The position numbers were made by a program, and so were the translations under genes. A DNA stretch of 64,000 bases from Bacteroidales bacterium (GTDB taxonomy: Bacteria; Bacteroidota; Bacteroidia; Bacteroidales; Tenuifilaceae), in the NCBI GenBank assembly GCA_020636845.1, contig JACJXD010000002.1, positions 186,001 to 250,000 of the forward strand, read 5' to 3'. Shown here in pieces: positions 1 through 9,373 of this stretch. The notes under the pieces were generated by a model, which was given only the letters and a program-made list of their open reading frames with translations, was not told the DNA's origin and made no database searches. Each line of letters begins with the position of its first letter. The stretch's first letter is position 1.

Positions 1-2333
1 GATACAACCGAGTCCTTTTTTTCCGTTTGTTCCGGAAGCGTTTCCGTTGTTCCTGCAATTAATTGCAGCTCTTTCTGTTGAAGTATTTTAAGTGTGTTGT
101 CAGCCTGCTTTGCCTGATCGGTATTTTTAAAGTTGTCGGTAATATTAGCTAGTGCTTTTTTAAACGTGCTAATGTCCGAAAGTTGCCCTATGCAGTAAGC
201 ATCCAAAAGCAAGTATTTTGGTTCCAGTTTTGTTTCCTTAACCTTTGCCATGCCTTTCTTTAATTCGTTGGATGTTTCGGCGTATTTCTTTTGTTTATAA
301 AGTGCAAAGGCTTGTTCGTATATTTTTTCTCCTGCGTTTTCCTTTTCGGTAAGTTCTTTTATGTATTCGGGATTCGAAAGGAGTATAGCATAGGTACTCT
401 TGGGATATCGAGACAAAATAAACGATTTATAACGATTGGCATCTGTGCTGTTATTGGCATCTAGGGCTATTCTGTAAAGTCTGTAGTATGCTGTTGCAGC
501 ATCGGGGTCGGATGGATATTTTTCGGGAATAGCCAAGTATGCCTTTGTGGCTTCGTTAAGGTCGTTAAGGTCGTTCTGGTAAATTTCGGCAACCTTAAAC
601 ATTGCACTTTTAACCTTATCTGTAGCAATTTGTTTTAGAGAATCTGTAAGGGGCAAATTTGCCAGATAATATTCGGGTGTTTTATTGGAAAGTTGTTTCT
701 GAGGAGTTGCTTGAGTTTCGTTTGCCGATCCTATTTGCAAAGCCTGGTCGGGATTAACAACTTTATTCTTTCTGCGCCAGTTATCTTCCAACTTTCGTTT
801 TCCCCATTTCATTTGAAATTCCGATTGCCCGTAACTTAACGATGCCGAATTATAAAAGTACCATTTTCCGCCACTGGGTTCGGCTTGACTTCTATAACTT
901 TGTGTTTGTTGATACATTAGCGATCGTTCTTGATCTTCCCGCTTTTCTTCAAGGGCTTTCTCTTCGTCGGCTTGTACCTGTGCAATAATTGCGTTTATAA
1001 GTTGATCCCTGTCTTTCTCCGGCATAGAGGCAACTCTTAGCAAGCTATCTTGGGTTTTAATGGTGTTAATATTTTCAATAAGACTATTTAGATAAATAGT
1101 TTTTCCTTCGAGTTCTTTAAAACCGGGATAACTAGCATCAAGCGAGTTGTAGGCGCTGTCGTAGTATGCCTGCGAAGGGGCGTAATCTGCTTTAGAAAAG
1201 TAGTACTGAGCCAATTCCAAGTACGACATTCCTTTTTGGTTGCTATTATTTGTGCTGGCGCTGGCCGATTGTTTAAAATACTCTATGGCTTTATCGGTAT
1301 TACCTTCTTGTTGCTCAATTTTTCCTAAAGTATAGTATAGTTGATCTAAAAAGTCCCGGTTTTTTATGTCGTTGGCAAGTTTTAGCAGTTCCTTTTTCAG
1401 CCCGGCTCCTTTGATGTTTTCCAATGCAAGCAGGTTGATTTTTACGCTAAAAGCCATTTCGTAAGGCGGGTTAAGTTTTAAGACTGTTTTGTAGAATTCG
1501 GCAGACTCTGCGTTCTTACCCTGTTTTTGTAATAGTTGGGCAAGAATGTAGTTGTACCGTTGTTTTTCGGAACGACTATTGGCAAATTGAAGCGATTTTT
1601 TCAGGGAAGGTATAATTTCATTGCTTTGCTGTTTTTGATAGTAAAAAGCCCATGTTGTTGCCAACAAGTGGCGGAACTCCCGTGTACGAGGTTTCTTGCT
1701 GTTTTTTTCTAGGGCATTAAGCCTATCCAATGCCTCCACAGATTCTCCTTTTATTACGGATACTCTGGCAAGCCAAACTTGTGCTTCGAACCATAGGGGA
1801 GTTTTAGGAAATTGCCTAATTACGTATTCAAAAGCCATTGTGGCTTTATCGTAATCGCCTTTCCATGTATTAGCTTTTCCTACAAGTAACCACGATTCGC
1901 GAGCCCATCGAATAAACTCGTTTTGGTTATAAAATGCACTTTGTTGCGTGTTAGGCTTTCCTTGCTTTCGCTTAGGTTTAACGGTAATGGAGTGCTTAGA
2001 TAGAAGTGCCGTGCATTTGGCTATGGTTCGTTCCATATCCGACGACACGGATTGGTTAACACTTTGCTCTCCTAATAAAAGAACTGGAAGTTGAAGGGTG
2101 TAATTGTATGCGTAGTTCTTTTCGGCATGTTTAATGCCGCTTTTATAACTTTCGTATGCGTTAAAGTAGTAGTTGTAGTATGATGTTAAGTTATGAAATG
2201 TCCTGCTAACTGTAGTGTTCTTTTTAGTGGAACAGGATGTGGCGATTCCTCCTATAATGAAAGAACTTGCTAATAAGTAGGTTATTAGTTTTGATTGGTT
2301 ATATATCCTAAAGTTTTTGAAATGTAAATTCAT
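1..2333 (-). CDS. porW: PorW/SprE-like TPR lipoprotein of the type IX secretion system (3' end outside window)
   Basis: The frame is open from an ATG at 2333 to the left edge of the window (about 777 codons, no stop), so the C-terminus is missing. The N-terminus is a lipoprotein signal ending at Cys34 (GIATSC), followed by an Asn/Tyr-rich stretch typical of SprE/PorW. The body is helical repeats of TPR type. A Trp-rich segment (around 780-870 on the DNA, reading WGKRKLEDNWRRKNK) matches my memory of this family. PorW is an outer-membrane lipoprotein that links the T9SS motor or ring parts to the translocon; that role is family knowledge. The last readable residues are a Glu/Lys/Thr-rich linker. 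Supporting context is a T9SS cargo-type protein at 9374-10405. Identification is by recognition, not by search. Confidence 0.82.
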   Translation of the reverse strand, partial: MNLHFKNFRIYNQSKLITYLLASSFIIGGIATSCSTKKNTTVSRTFHNLTSYYNYYFNAYESYKSGIKHAEKNYAYNYTLQLPVLLLGEQSVNQSVSSDMERTIAKCTALLSKHSITVKPKRKQGKPNTQQSAFYNQNEFIRWARESWLLVGKANTWKGDYDKATMAFEYVIRQFPKTPLWFEAQVWLARVSVIKGESVEALDRLNALEKNSKKPRTREFRHLLATTWAFYYQKQQSNEIIPSLKKSLQFANSRSEKQRYNYILAQLLQKQGKNAESAEFYKTVLKLNPPYEMAFSVKINLLALENIKGAGLKKELLKLANDIKNRDFLDQLYYTLGKIEQQEGNTDKAIEYFKQSASASTNNSNQKGMSYLELAQYYFSKADYAPSQAYYDSAYNSLDASYPGFKELEGKTIYLNSLIENINTIKTQDSLLRVASMPEKDRDQLINAIIAQVQADEEKALEEKREDQERSLMYQQTQSYRSQAEPSGGKWYFYNSASLSYGQSEFQMKWGKRKLEDNWRRKNKVVNPDQALQIGSANETQATPQKQLSNKTPEYYLANLPLTDSLKQIATDKVKSAMFKVAEIYQNDLNDLNEATKAYLAIPEKYPSDPDAATAYYRLYRIALDANNSTDANRYKSFILSRYPKSTYAILLSNPEYIKELTEKENAGEKIYEQAFALYKQKKYAETSNELKKGMAKVKETKLEPKYLLLDAYCIGQLSDISTFKKALANITDNFKNTDQAKQADNTLKILQQKELQLIAGTTETLPEQTEKKDSVV

Positions 2334-2442
2334 TGGCAAAAAGGTAATTACAAAATTTTTTATAAGTGTACAATATTAGCAATAATCTGCGAATACGTTT
2401 TTACAAAACGTGTACAAGTTGAAAGTATTGTTTGGCTAAAGG

Positions 2443-3324
2443 TTATTCAACTTCAATAACCAAGAATTTGGAGGCTGACCAAAACTCCTCGGGGTTGGTT
2501 ATGGTTAGGTAACTTATACGATTGTTTGCATCGCGGACAAGTTGATAGGATTTTTCAGGATGAGGAGTTATCAACTTTGCCTTTTTTACGTATAGGTCTA
2601 TTTTGAAACAACTTTGAATGTTAACCTTTATAAAGTAGTTGCGGTTGAATTCTGGTTTTAACTTCGATGATTTTCCAATACCTAACAATCCCCCTGTACG
2701 GTCAATAACCTTGTTGTCAACAAGTTCTTTGCGAGTACCAATGGCATACCAAGCCGTGTTTAGTTCATCTTCCTGTTCGGCAAGTTTTAGGTTTAACTTT
2801 ATTTTTTCGTCAACAAGCGTATCTATTCTGGCATTAAGCGTTTCGATGGAAAAGTTAAGTTTAATAAGTTGTTGTTTTAGTTCGTTTATTTCCTGATCCT
2901 TCTTGTCTAATTTTTCGTTAAGTTGTTTAATAAGTTGCTCTAAACTGGATATCTTTAGGGTTGAACGTTGAAGTTGACTGGAAAACGAGGCTATTTTTTC
3001 TCGGCTTAAGTCCATTAAAAAGTTGATGGTTTGAATGTCTTCGTCGATTTGGTCGCGAACCGATTTCCGAATTTCATTTTGTTCCGTAGCGCTTTTGCTG
3101 ATGACCTGTTGCTTTTGCTTAATAACGCTCAGGTTATTTTCAATTTCGTTTAAAATTCCGAAAAATTGCCCTATTGCAGAATCTTTTTCCTGACTTTCCA
3201 GTTTAAGTTGCTGAATTTCTTTTTTCAACTTATGATTTTCATGTCGTTCGTTTATGCCGCATGAAATAAGAAGGGGAAATAAGCATAGAAAAGTTAAGAC
3301 GTCGATGAGTTTATACTTTAGCAT
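2443..3324 (-). CDS. Coiled-coil lipoprotein of unknown function
   Basis: 293 residues. The N-terminus has a hydrophobic signal ending in LLISC with Cys22 as the probable lipidation site. Residues of about 30-195 are rich in Lys, Glu, Gln and Leu in heptad-like spacing, indicating a long coiled coil. The C-terminal 95 residues are a compact non-coiled domain beginning near TRKELVDNKVIDRTGG. Proteins with this domain are common in Bacteroidota; some are annotated as Cbp1-type collagen-binding adhesins, but I cannot confirm that here and do not adopt it. The ATG lies inside the 3' end of the histidine kinase gene (14-bp overlap), so the two are probably translated from one mRNA. A role as an envelope partner of the kinase is inference from that overlap. 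Confidence 0.75.
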   Translation of the reverse strand: MLKYKLIDVLTFLCLFPLLISCGINERHENHKLKKEIQQLKLESQEKDSAIGQFFGILNEIENNLSVIKQKQQVISKSATEQNEIRKSVRDQIDEDIQTINFLMDLSREKIASFSSQLQRSTLKISSLEQLIKQLNEKLDKKDQEINELKQQLIKLNFSIETLNARIDTLVDEKIKLNLKLAEQEDELNTAWYAIGTRKELVDNKVIDRTGGLLGIGKSSKLKPEFNRNYFIKVNIQSCFKIDLYVKKAKLITPHPEKSYQLVRDANNRISYLTITNPEEFWSASKFLVIEVE

Positions 3325-5809
3325 TTATTTTCTTATAGTTAGCGTTTAACTTGTTTCTGATAATCGATAAAAGTTCGTCGGGGTCAATAGGTTTGGTTAT
3401 AAACGCGTCGCAACCGGCTTCAAGGCAAAGTTTATTTTCGGAAGAAATGGCATTTGCCGATTGGGCTATTATTGGAACTGAAACACCTATTTTTCTTAGT
3501 TTCCGTGCGGCATCAATTCCATTCATAAATGGTAGTTGTATATCCAGAATTATTAAATCGATATTTTTATTGATAGAGCAAACTTCAATGGCATCTTCTG
3601 CATTTTTTACATGGATTAATTTTGCTGAAGTTATTTTAAGAAGCGCCTCGATATACTGATAGCTGATGAGGTCATCTTCAACTACAAGAATGCACTTATC
3701 GTTCCAATTTTCAGAGAATGTTTTGTTGGACGTATTAACAACGTTATAAGGAAGCAATAGACAGAAAGTAGAACCGTTTCCCGGCGAAGAATCCACTTTT
3801 ATTCTTCCGGCTAAAGCTAAAGCATACCCCATTGCAATGGTAAGTCCAATGCCAACACCTTCGTAATAAACATGGCTTTCGTCCGATATGTGGCGGTAAA
3901 AGCGTTCGAACACTCTTTTTTGAATATTTTTGGGAATGCCAACTCCCGTGTCCTTTACGTAAATTTTTAATGTTTTTTCTTTTTCCACACTATAGCCAAC
4001 TTCGATGCTTCCCGTATGAGTAAACTTAAATGCATTTTCAATTAAGTTGAATATAATTTTTTTCAGTCTTACTGCATCTGTAAGAATTGTTGTTTCATTA
4101 TCGGGAAGCGATTTTACAACTCTAAACGTAACGTTTCGGTTTTTCAGGGCAAGTGAATTCTGAAAAGTATTATTTAACTCCGATAGGATGGTGTTAACAT
4201 TGCACTCCGATATTTTAATATCCAGCTGGTTGGTTTCTATTTTCGAAAGTTCCAAAATATCATCGACTAATCGTAGTAGCCTTTCTCCTAGGGAGCGTAT
4301 TTGAGTATTTAGATAGGTTTTCTCATCTTTTGGAACATCGTTGTTGAGAATGTAATCTAACAGTCCAAGAATTCCATTTAGCGGGGTGCGTACTTCATGG
4401 CTTATATTTGCCATGAATGCACTTTTAATGCGTTCAAGTTCTTTAACCTTTTCCAACGCATCGCTTAGTTCGCTTGTACGGCTTTTTACTACTCGCTCAA
4501 GTTCAAGGTTAAAATTTAAAAGTTGATTGTTGATGTCTTCAATAACTTTGTTTTTGTTTCGAAGCTTGAAGGTTAGTACGATGGTGAATGTTAAAATAAT
4601 GATTAATAAAACGGAAAATGCAATGAGAATTTTATTTACAAATCGATTTTGTTTCGATTTAAGATGCTGCATTGCCACTTCTGCCTGTAGTAGTTTGTTT
4701 TCCTGTTCTTTTCGCTGAGTTTCGATATAGAATTGTAGTTGGTTTATCTTTTCTAATGTTTTTTCCTTAAATATTTTTTCGTAGTAAGTAATGTAATTTT
4801 TTAAAAAAGTTCTGGATTTGTCGTTATCTCCAATTTTATTATAATATTCGGAAAGTTCCAGCGTAATTTGCATGGTTAAATCGTCTTCCTTGGTTTGCTT
4901 GGATGTGCTGTATGCAGTTGTTAGTTGTTTAATGGCCTTGTTTAGGTTCCCCAGTTTTAAGTTAACGCGTCCTAATGCCAACGACGAAACCACAACGCCA
5001 TGTTTGCTGTTATCTAGTACAAAGCATTTGTGTGACTTGTTGAAAAAGAAAAGAGCAGAATCTAACTGATTAGTTTTTTCGTAAAGTTTCCCAAGGTCGT
5101 CATAAATCGAAGCAAGGAGCATTGTGTCCTGCAATTGTATTCGTGATGATAACGATTCGAAAAATAGTTGTTTTGCTTGTTTAATCTGATTTTTCTCCAA
5201 GTAACACAGGCCTAAGTTCCCTTGTATTCTTGAAAAATTTTTTTTACTCTTTAGATTTTGAAATATTTTAAGTGCCCTGTTGAAGCTCTTAATGGCATCG
5301 TCGTATTTGCCGATTTTGTAATAAATAATGCCTAATCCGCTAAAGTTGTTTGCTAGCATTAGGCTATCGGGTAGATGTTGTCCTGTTTTTATCGATTTTT
5401 CGTAGCATTCTATTGCTTTAAAATAATCGGCTCTGCGAAGGAAAGAATTTCCAAGTATGTTGTACGATTCGGAAATATGAAGACTATCGTTAAATTTCTC
5501 GAAATATTTTAGGGCTTTGGATGCGCTATCGAAAGTCTGTTCAAATTTATCGTTACAAAAAAGTACATGGCTGTATGCTAATAATGCTTTGGCAATGTTG
5601 GCTGTATCTTTGGATGTTCTGGCAAGATTTAGCGCTTGGGAAGCAAGGTTTATTTTTTCAGAAAGATTTTGGATTTTTCCTACCGAATCTGTCAATCGGT
5701 TTACCTGATTGGTGAGCGAATCGGGTTTATTATTGCCAGAGGCTGTGTTTGAAAAGCCTGTAAGTAAAAAAGTAAAAAAACTAAAATAAATTAATAGCCT
5801 GGCACTCAT
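3311..5809 (-). CDS. Hybrid sensor histidine kinase with periplasmic TPR sensor and C-terminal receiver
   Basis: 832 residues. A signal sequence (1-25) is followed by TPR-like repeats (about 60-370), a single membrane helix (about 394-416), a coiled linker, HisKA with the H-box SHEVRTP (His471), and HATPase_c with N-box around Asn588-Asn592, G1 box DTGVGIP (Asp620) and G2 box GVGIGL. A receiver domain (706-825) has phospho-acceptor Asp756 in LILDIQLP and Lys806 in ITKP. All key catalytic residues appear intact. There is no DNA-binding output domain, so the phosphate presumably passes to another protein. The TPRs lie between signal and membrane helix, suggesting periplasmic ligand or protein sensing. 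The gene overlaps the downstream coiled-coil lipoprotein by 14 bp. Confidence 0.9.
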   Translation of the reverse strand: MSARLLIYFSFFTFLLTGFSNTASGNNKPDSLTNQVNRLTDSVGKIQNLSEKINLASQALNLARTSKDTANIAKALLAYSHVLFCNDKFEQTFDSASKALKYFEKFNDSLHISESYNILGNSFLRRADYFKAIECYEKSIKTGQHLPDSLMLANNFSGLGIIYYKIGKYDDAIKSFNRALKIFQNLKSKKNFSRIQGNLGLCYLEKNQIKQAKQLFFESLSSRIQLQDTMLLASIYDDLGKLYEKTNQLDSALFFFNKSHKCFVLDNSKHGVVVSSLALGRVNLKLGNLNKAIKQLTTAYSTSKQTKEDDLTMQITLELSEYYNKIGDNDKSRTFLKNYITYYEKIFKEKTLEKINQLQFYIETQRKEQENKLLQAEVAMQHLKSKQNRFVNKILIAFSVLLIIILTFTIVLTFKLRNKNKVIEDINNQLLNFNLELERVVKSRTSELSDALEKVKELERIKSAFMANISHEVRTPLNGILGLLDYILNNDVPKDEKTYLNTQIRSLGERLLRLVDDILELSKIETNQLDIKISECNVNTILSELNNTFQNSLALKNRNVTFRVVKSLPDNETTILTDAVRLKKIIFNLIENAFKFTHTGSIEVGYSVEKEKTLKIYVKDTGVGIPKNIQKRVFERFYRHISDESHVYYEGVGIGLTIAMGYALALAGRIKVDSSPGNGSTFCLLLPYNVVNTSNKTFSENWNDKCILVVEDDLISYQYIEALLKITSAKLIHVKNAEDAIEVCSINKNIDLIILDIQLPFMNGIDAARKLRKIGVSVPIIAQSANAISSENKLCLEAGCDAFITKPIDPDELLSIIRNKLNANYKKINAKV

Positions 5810-5865
5810 TTTTTAAAAAGCAATTGTTTTTGGTTTACTATCGGGGAATAAAATCTTCATAAAAG

Positions 5866-5896
5866 CAAATGTAAATTCAAATTACGTTAATATCAA
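5866..5896 (-). promoter_or_regulatory. Bacteroidota-type promoter for the hybrid kinase gene
   Basis: On the minus strand a -7 element TACATTTG (5866-5873) is preceded by CTTG after a 20-bp spacer (5893-5896). This fits the TTG/TAnnTTTG pattern of Bacteroidota housekeeping promoters. It would give a leader of about 50 nt to the ATG at 5809. Confidence 0.5.
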
Positions 5897-6032
5897 GTAT
5901 GTTACATATTTATTATGATTTTTACATGTTCGAAAGTTTAACGAAATAACTATTTATTCTTTGTACGAAAACAAAGAGCGATTAGTTAACTAAACGTTAG
6001 TTTCTGTAAAGTTTGGAATATAGAGTAACCGT

Positions 6033-6611
6033 TTATTCTCTTATAACTTTTACTTCTCCATTTTGTCCTAATGATATTATGCTCGAAGGCTTGTTCGAAA
6101 CAGGCTTATGGAATGTTTTGGAAACAATGTAATCAACGCCTGATTTTATTTCGTCGGAAATTTCCTCAAAATTGACTGCTGATGGCATTCCTGATATATT
6201 TGCTGAAGTGGAAACAATTGGCCTCCCGAATCGTTGTATCAATTTTTGACAAAACTCGTGCTTAACTACTCTAATTCCTATACTACCATTAGAAGCCACT
6301 AAATTTGGGGCTAAGTTTTTAGCCTTGCTATAAATAATAGTCAGGGGTTTTGTGGCTAAATCGATTAAATCCCATGCCACTTCGGGTACTTGATCTACGT
6401 ATGAAGGTATTCGTTCGGGTATGTCCACCAATACTATCATACTTTTGGAATCGTCTCGTTTTTTTAACTTATATATTTTTTCAACAGCGGTTGGATTTGT
6501 AGCATCGCATCCTATTCCCCATACGGTATCGGTGGGGTAAAGGATTATACCTCCGTTGCGGAGAACTTGCGAAGTTTCATCGACAGCCTGTTTTAAACTA
6601 TCAATATTCAT
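6033..6611 (-). CDS. tsaC: L-threonylcarbamoyladenylate synthase (TsaC/YrdC/Sua5 family)
   Basis: 192 residues from the ATG at 6611; an in-frame TTG lies three codons upstream but the ATG gives the usual family N-terminus. YrdC-fold motifs are visible: PTDTVWGIGCDA near the N-terminus, a KKRDDSKSM lysine-rich signature, and STSANISG in the middle. TsaC makes threonylcarbamoyl-AMP from threonine, bicarbonate and ATP, the first step of t6A37 synthesis on ANN-decoding tRNAs, in the cytoplasm. The length is that of the short TsaC form, without the Sua5 C-terminal domain. It lies 40 bp downstream of the glycosyltransferase gene on the same strand and may share its transcript. Confidence 0.92.
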   Translation of the reverse strand: MNIDSLKQAVDETSQVLRNGGIILYPTDTVWGIGCDATNPTAVEKIYKLKKRDDSKSMIVLVDIPERIPSYVDQVPEVAWDLIDLATKPLTIIYSKAKNLAPNLVASNGSIGIRVVKHEFCQKLIQRFGRPIVSTSANISGMPSAVNFEEISDEIKSGVDYIVSKTFHKPVSNKPSSIISLGQNGEVKVIRE

Positions 6612-6651
6612 TTTGTTCAAGTACTTGCGGTTTGCTGAATTTTGAAAAAAT

Positions 6652-8319
6652 TTAATTGGCGGTATTTTTTATATGTTTATCAATTCCATTATCAACCCAA
6701 ATTATTTTGTCTTTCACAACACTTTTTCTGATTTTTTTGTTTTTATCCAATGTCGATTTTGTTCTGTATGGTCTGGAATGGTCTAAATGAACACATATTG
6801 CGCTGTACCGTATTTGTTTGCTCTTTATTCCGTAGTTAAACAGTCTTTCTCCTAATTCACGGTCAAGCCCACCATATTGCATGTTTTCGTTATACCCATT
6901 TACCGCAATAATGTCCGATTTCCATCCGCTAACATTATGTCCGTTCCACGTTGCCTTAGTAGGTGTAATTTGATTTAGCAGGAATTGGACAAACCTATTT
7001 CGAATAAATTTTAAGAATTTATACTGAAAATTTTGTCCGGATTTCAAAAGCCATTTTACTTTAAATGGGTTGCCATTTTCTACGTCGTTATAATTAACGG
7101 CGTCGGATACTTTTTTATTCAATTTAAAATATCCTCCGCTCAAAAAATATCCTTTTTGGGCATGTTTTAAATGGACTTCAATAAAATCGTTTCTGGGAAT
7201 GCAGTCCCCATCGGTAAATATTAAGTAATCCGAAGTAGATTGTACTATTGCCTTATTAAGTATGGTACACTTTTGAAACCCGTTGTCAGGGTGCCATACG
7301 TGTTTTAATCTGAATGTATTATTTTGATAAAATTCGTTTATTACAGTTTTAGTTTCGTTATTCGAACCATCATCGGCAATGATAACTTCAAATCCTTTTA
7401 TAGTTTGATGTTCAAAGCCCCAAAGTGTTTTTCTGAGCCATTCGGGTTGATTGTAAGTCGTTATAATAACGGAAGCAAGAGGTTGGTTTGTCGATGGAAA
7501 TACGGCCATGGGCATTTTAGAATGCTTAGGTTTGGCGTTTGGTTTTCTTTTTTTAGGACTGTGAGGATTTTTTCGATTTAGCCTGTGTAGTTTGGCATAC
7601 TTTAAATAGCAAAGATTTGCAATTAATAGTGAAATGGTTAACCCGCTAACGCCTTCTAAAAATCCGGCTCGTAGTATATAGGAATGAATAAATCGCCAGA
7701 ACGAATGGAAAATTGTTTTTGCCACACCGGAAGTTGCCCCCTTTTTGTAGTATTCTATTGCCGAAATGCTACTATATTTATTGATTTCTGCAACATGGTC
7801 TTCGTACGAGGCATAACGCCAGTGCAATAGATTTCCTTTAGTTTTGCTTACCGTTCCAGTTGTGTTAAGTTTAACGGTTTCGTGAATATTGGCACCTTTC
7901 CACTCGCATTTTCTTCTATCGAATAAGCGAATGCGATATTCTGGGTACCAATCGGTATGATAAATCCATCGTCCACAGTAGTTGTTAAGCCTCTTAAATT
8001 TGTATCCATCGTATTGCCAGTTGTTTTTTATTTTCATTATTTCAAGTTCCAACTCAACTGACAACGCTTCGTCTGCATCCAGCGATACAATATGGTCGTA
8101 TGTGGCTTGACTTAAAGCGTAATTTTTTTGGTCTCGGTAGCCTTCAAACTTATGCTGAATAAATCGAACGCCAAGTTCATTGCATATTTCCTGTGTGCGA
8201 TCGGTGGAGAATGAGTCAACTACAACAATTTCGTCAGCAACCCGTTGAAGGGAATGAATACAACGTTCTATGTTTTTTTCTTCGTTTAGAGTAATAATTA
8301 CCGCAGATATTTTAACCAT
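6652..8319 (-). CDS. Two-domain family-2 glycosyltransferase
   Basis: 555 residues containing two GT-A type glycosyltransferase-2 domains. Domain 1 (1-245) resembles the WaaE/KdtX-like branch, with DSFSTDRT and the metal-binding SLDADEAL, and ends in a hydrophobic patch (about 218-240) that may sit on the membrane. A very basic, Pro-rich linker (246-278) follows. Domain 2 (281-545) starts with ASVIITTYNQPEW, has ADDGSNNE and FTDGDCIP, and a C-terminal part with galactosyltransferase-like GGLDRELGERL. The likely role is sugar transfer in lipopolysaccharide core or surface glycan synthesis, inferred from family only. Both domains keep acidic metal-binding motifs, so both are probably active. 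Substrates cannot be predicted. Confidence 0.87.
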   Translation of the reverse strand: MVKISAVIITLNEEKNIERCIHSLQRVADEIVVVDSFSTDRTQEICNELGVRFIQHKFEGYRDQKNYALSQATYDHIVSLDADEALSVELELEIMKIKNNWQYDGYKFKRLNNYCGRWIYHTDWYPEYRIRLFDRRKCEWKGANIHETVKLNTTGTVSKTKGNLLHWRYASYEDHVAEINKYSSISAIEYYKKGATSGVAKTIFHSFWRFIHSYILRAGFLEGVSGLTISLLIANLCYLKYAKLHRLNRKNPHSPKKRKPNAKPKHSKMPMAVFPSTNQPLASVIITTYNQPEWLRKTLWGFEHQTIKGFEVIIADDGSNNETKTVINEFYQNNTFRLKHVWHPDNGFQKCTILNKAIVQSTSDYLIFTDGDCIPRNDFIEVHLKHAQKGYFLSGGYFKLNKKVSDAVNYNDVENGNPFKVKWLLKSGQNFQYKFLKFIRNRFVQFLLNQITPTKATWNGHNVSGWKSDIIAVNGYNENMQYGGLDRELGERLFNYGIKSKQIRYSAICVHLDHSRPYRTKSTLDKNKKIRKSVVKDKIIWVDNGIDKHIKNTAN

Positions 8320-8357
8320 CGAAAAAAAATCTTAGTTTTTGTTAGTCTATTAGTTGA

Positions 8358-8365
8358 CAAATGTA
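8358..8365 (-). promoter_or_regulatory. Probable -7 element upstream of the glycosyltransferase gene
   Basis: TACATTTG on the minus strand, 38 bp upstream of the ATG at 8319. No clear -33 TTG was found at the expected spacing, so this is a weaker call. Confidence 0.35.
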
Positions 8366-8499
8366 GTGGTTTTGTTTAAATGTTTTTTGTTTTACTTGTT
8401 TCTGGAAAAATTTGCACTATAATTGTCGGGACAAAATGACGATGTTTTGTGCATATATGAATAATTTCAAAATAAGTGTGTTTTAAATAATTATTTGAG

Positions 8500-9129
8500 A
8501 TGGTTAAAACGAAGGCAGAAGAAATTGTGAATAGCACTTCGCATGGAGTTGGCGTTGGTTTGGCTATTGCAGCAACAGTATTGCTTATTATTCGTGCGGC
8601 TATGCATGGAAATGCGTGGCATGTAGTGTCGTATAGTATTTTTGGTGCAGGATTAATAAATCTTTATACGGCATCAACGCTATTTCATTCGGCAATAAAC
8701 CCAAGGGTAAAGTATAACCTTAACAAGTTCGACCATTCTTCAATTTATATTCTTATTGCGGCTACTTATACTCCATTTGCTTTGCTTGTAATAAGAGGCT
8801 GGTTAGGCTGGACAATATTTGGAATTGTATGGTTTTTGGCAATTGCTGGGCTAGTTTATAAAATATGGTTTTACTCCGATAAGTTTCGTAAACTGTCGGC
8901 ATGGCTTTACATAGTAATGGGATGGATAGGGCTTATAGCCATTGTTCCAATTATTAAAAATGCGCCTTCCATTTCGCTTTGGTTTTTACTTTCGGGGTGT
9001 TTGGCTTACACGGTAAGTGTGGTATTTTACCTTAAGGATCATATTCCTTATGTGCATGGAATATTTCACCTGTTTATTATTTTTGGAAGTGCTTGTCATT
9101 TCTTTTCTCTTTACTTTTTAATCGGTTAA
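8500..9129 (+). CDS. trhA: TrhA/hemolysin III family membrane protein (PAQR superfamily)
   Basis: 209 residues with seven predicted membrane helices. Family hallmarks are the N-terminal EEIVNSTSHGVGVGLA motif with its conserved Ser/His, HSSIYILIAATYTPF in the middle (His and Asp near helix 3), and the C-terminal histidines in HGIFHLFIIFGSACHFF. These His/Asp/Ser residues form the putative zinc site of the PAQR/CREST superfamily. In Bacillus and E. coli this family has been linked to membrane-fluidity homeostasis; the hemolysin name is historical. The gene stands alone, divergent from the glycosyltransferase gene and followed by a 244-bp gap. Confidence 0.93.
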   Translation: MVKTKAEEIVNSTSHGVGVGLAIAATVLLIIRAAMHGNAWHVVSYSIFGAGLINLYTASTLFHSAINPRVKYNLNKFDHSSIYILIAATYTPFALLVIRGWLGWTIFGIVWFLAIAGLVYKIWFYSDKFRKLSAWLYIVMGWIGLIAIVPIIKNAPSISLWFLLSGCLAYTVSVVFYLKDHIPYVHGIFHLFIIFGSACHFFSLYFLIG

Positions 9130-9250
9130 TTTTATCGTTACTTCAAAACGCCTATTGACAAGGCAAACTTTAGTTTGTACATTTGAGTTAATGCTCTTTC
9201 GAGTGGTAAATTGATGTGTTTAAAAACCAAGAGGTTTTAGGTAAATTATT

Positions 9251-9270
9251 CATGTAATGCATATTACGTG
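9251..9270. promoter_or_regulatory. Near-perfect inverted repeat upstream of the T9SS cargo gene
   Basis: CATGTAAT, GCAT, ATTACGTG: two 8-bp arms around a 4-bp centre with a single asymmetric position. It lies about 104 bp upstream of the ATG at 9374 in a gene-free gap. It could be an operator for a dimeric regulator, but there is no independent support. Confidence 0.3.
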
Positions 9271-9373
9271 AGTGCGAATGGATAAAACATGGATGTTTCC
9301 TCTGCTCAATTAAAGAGTATCAAAAGTAGAATTGCAATAATCTTATTATCAAAATATTAAATATTTTATACGA

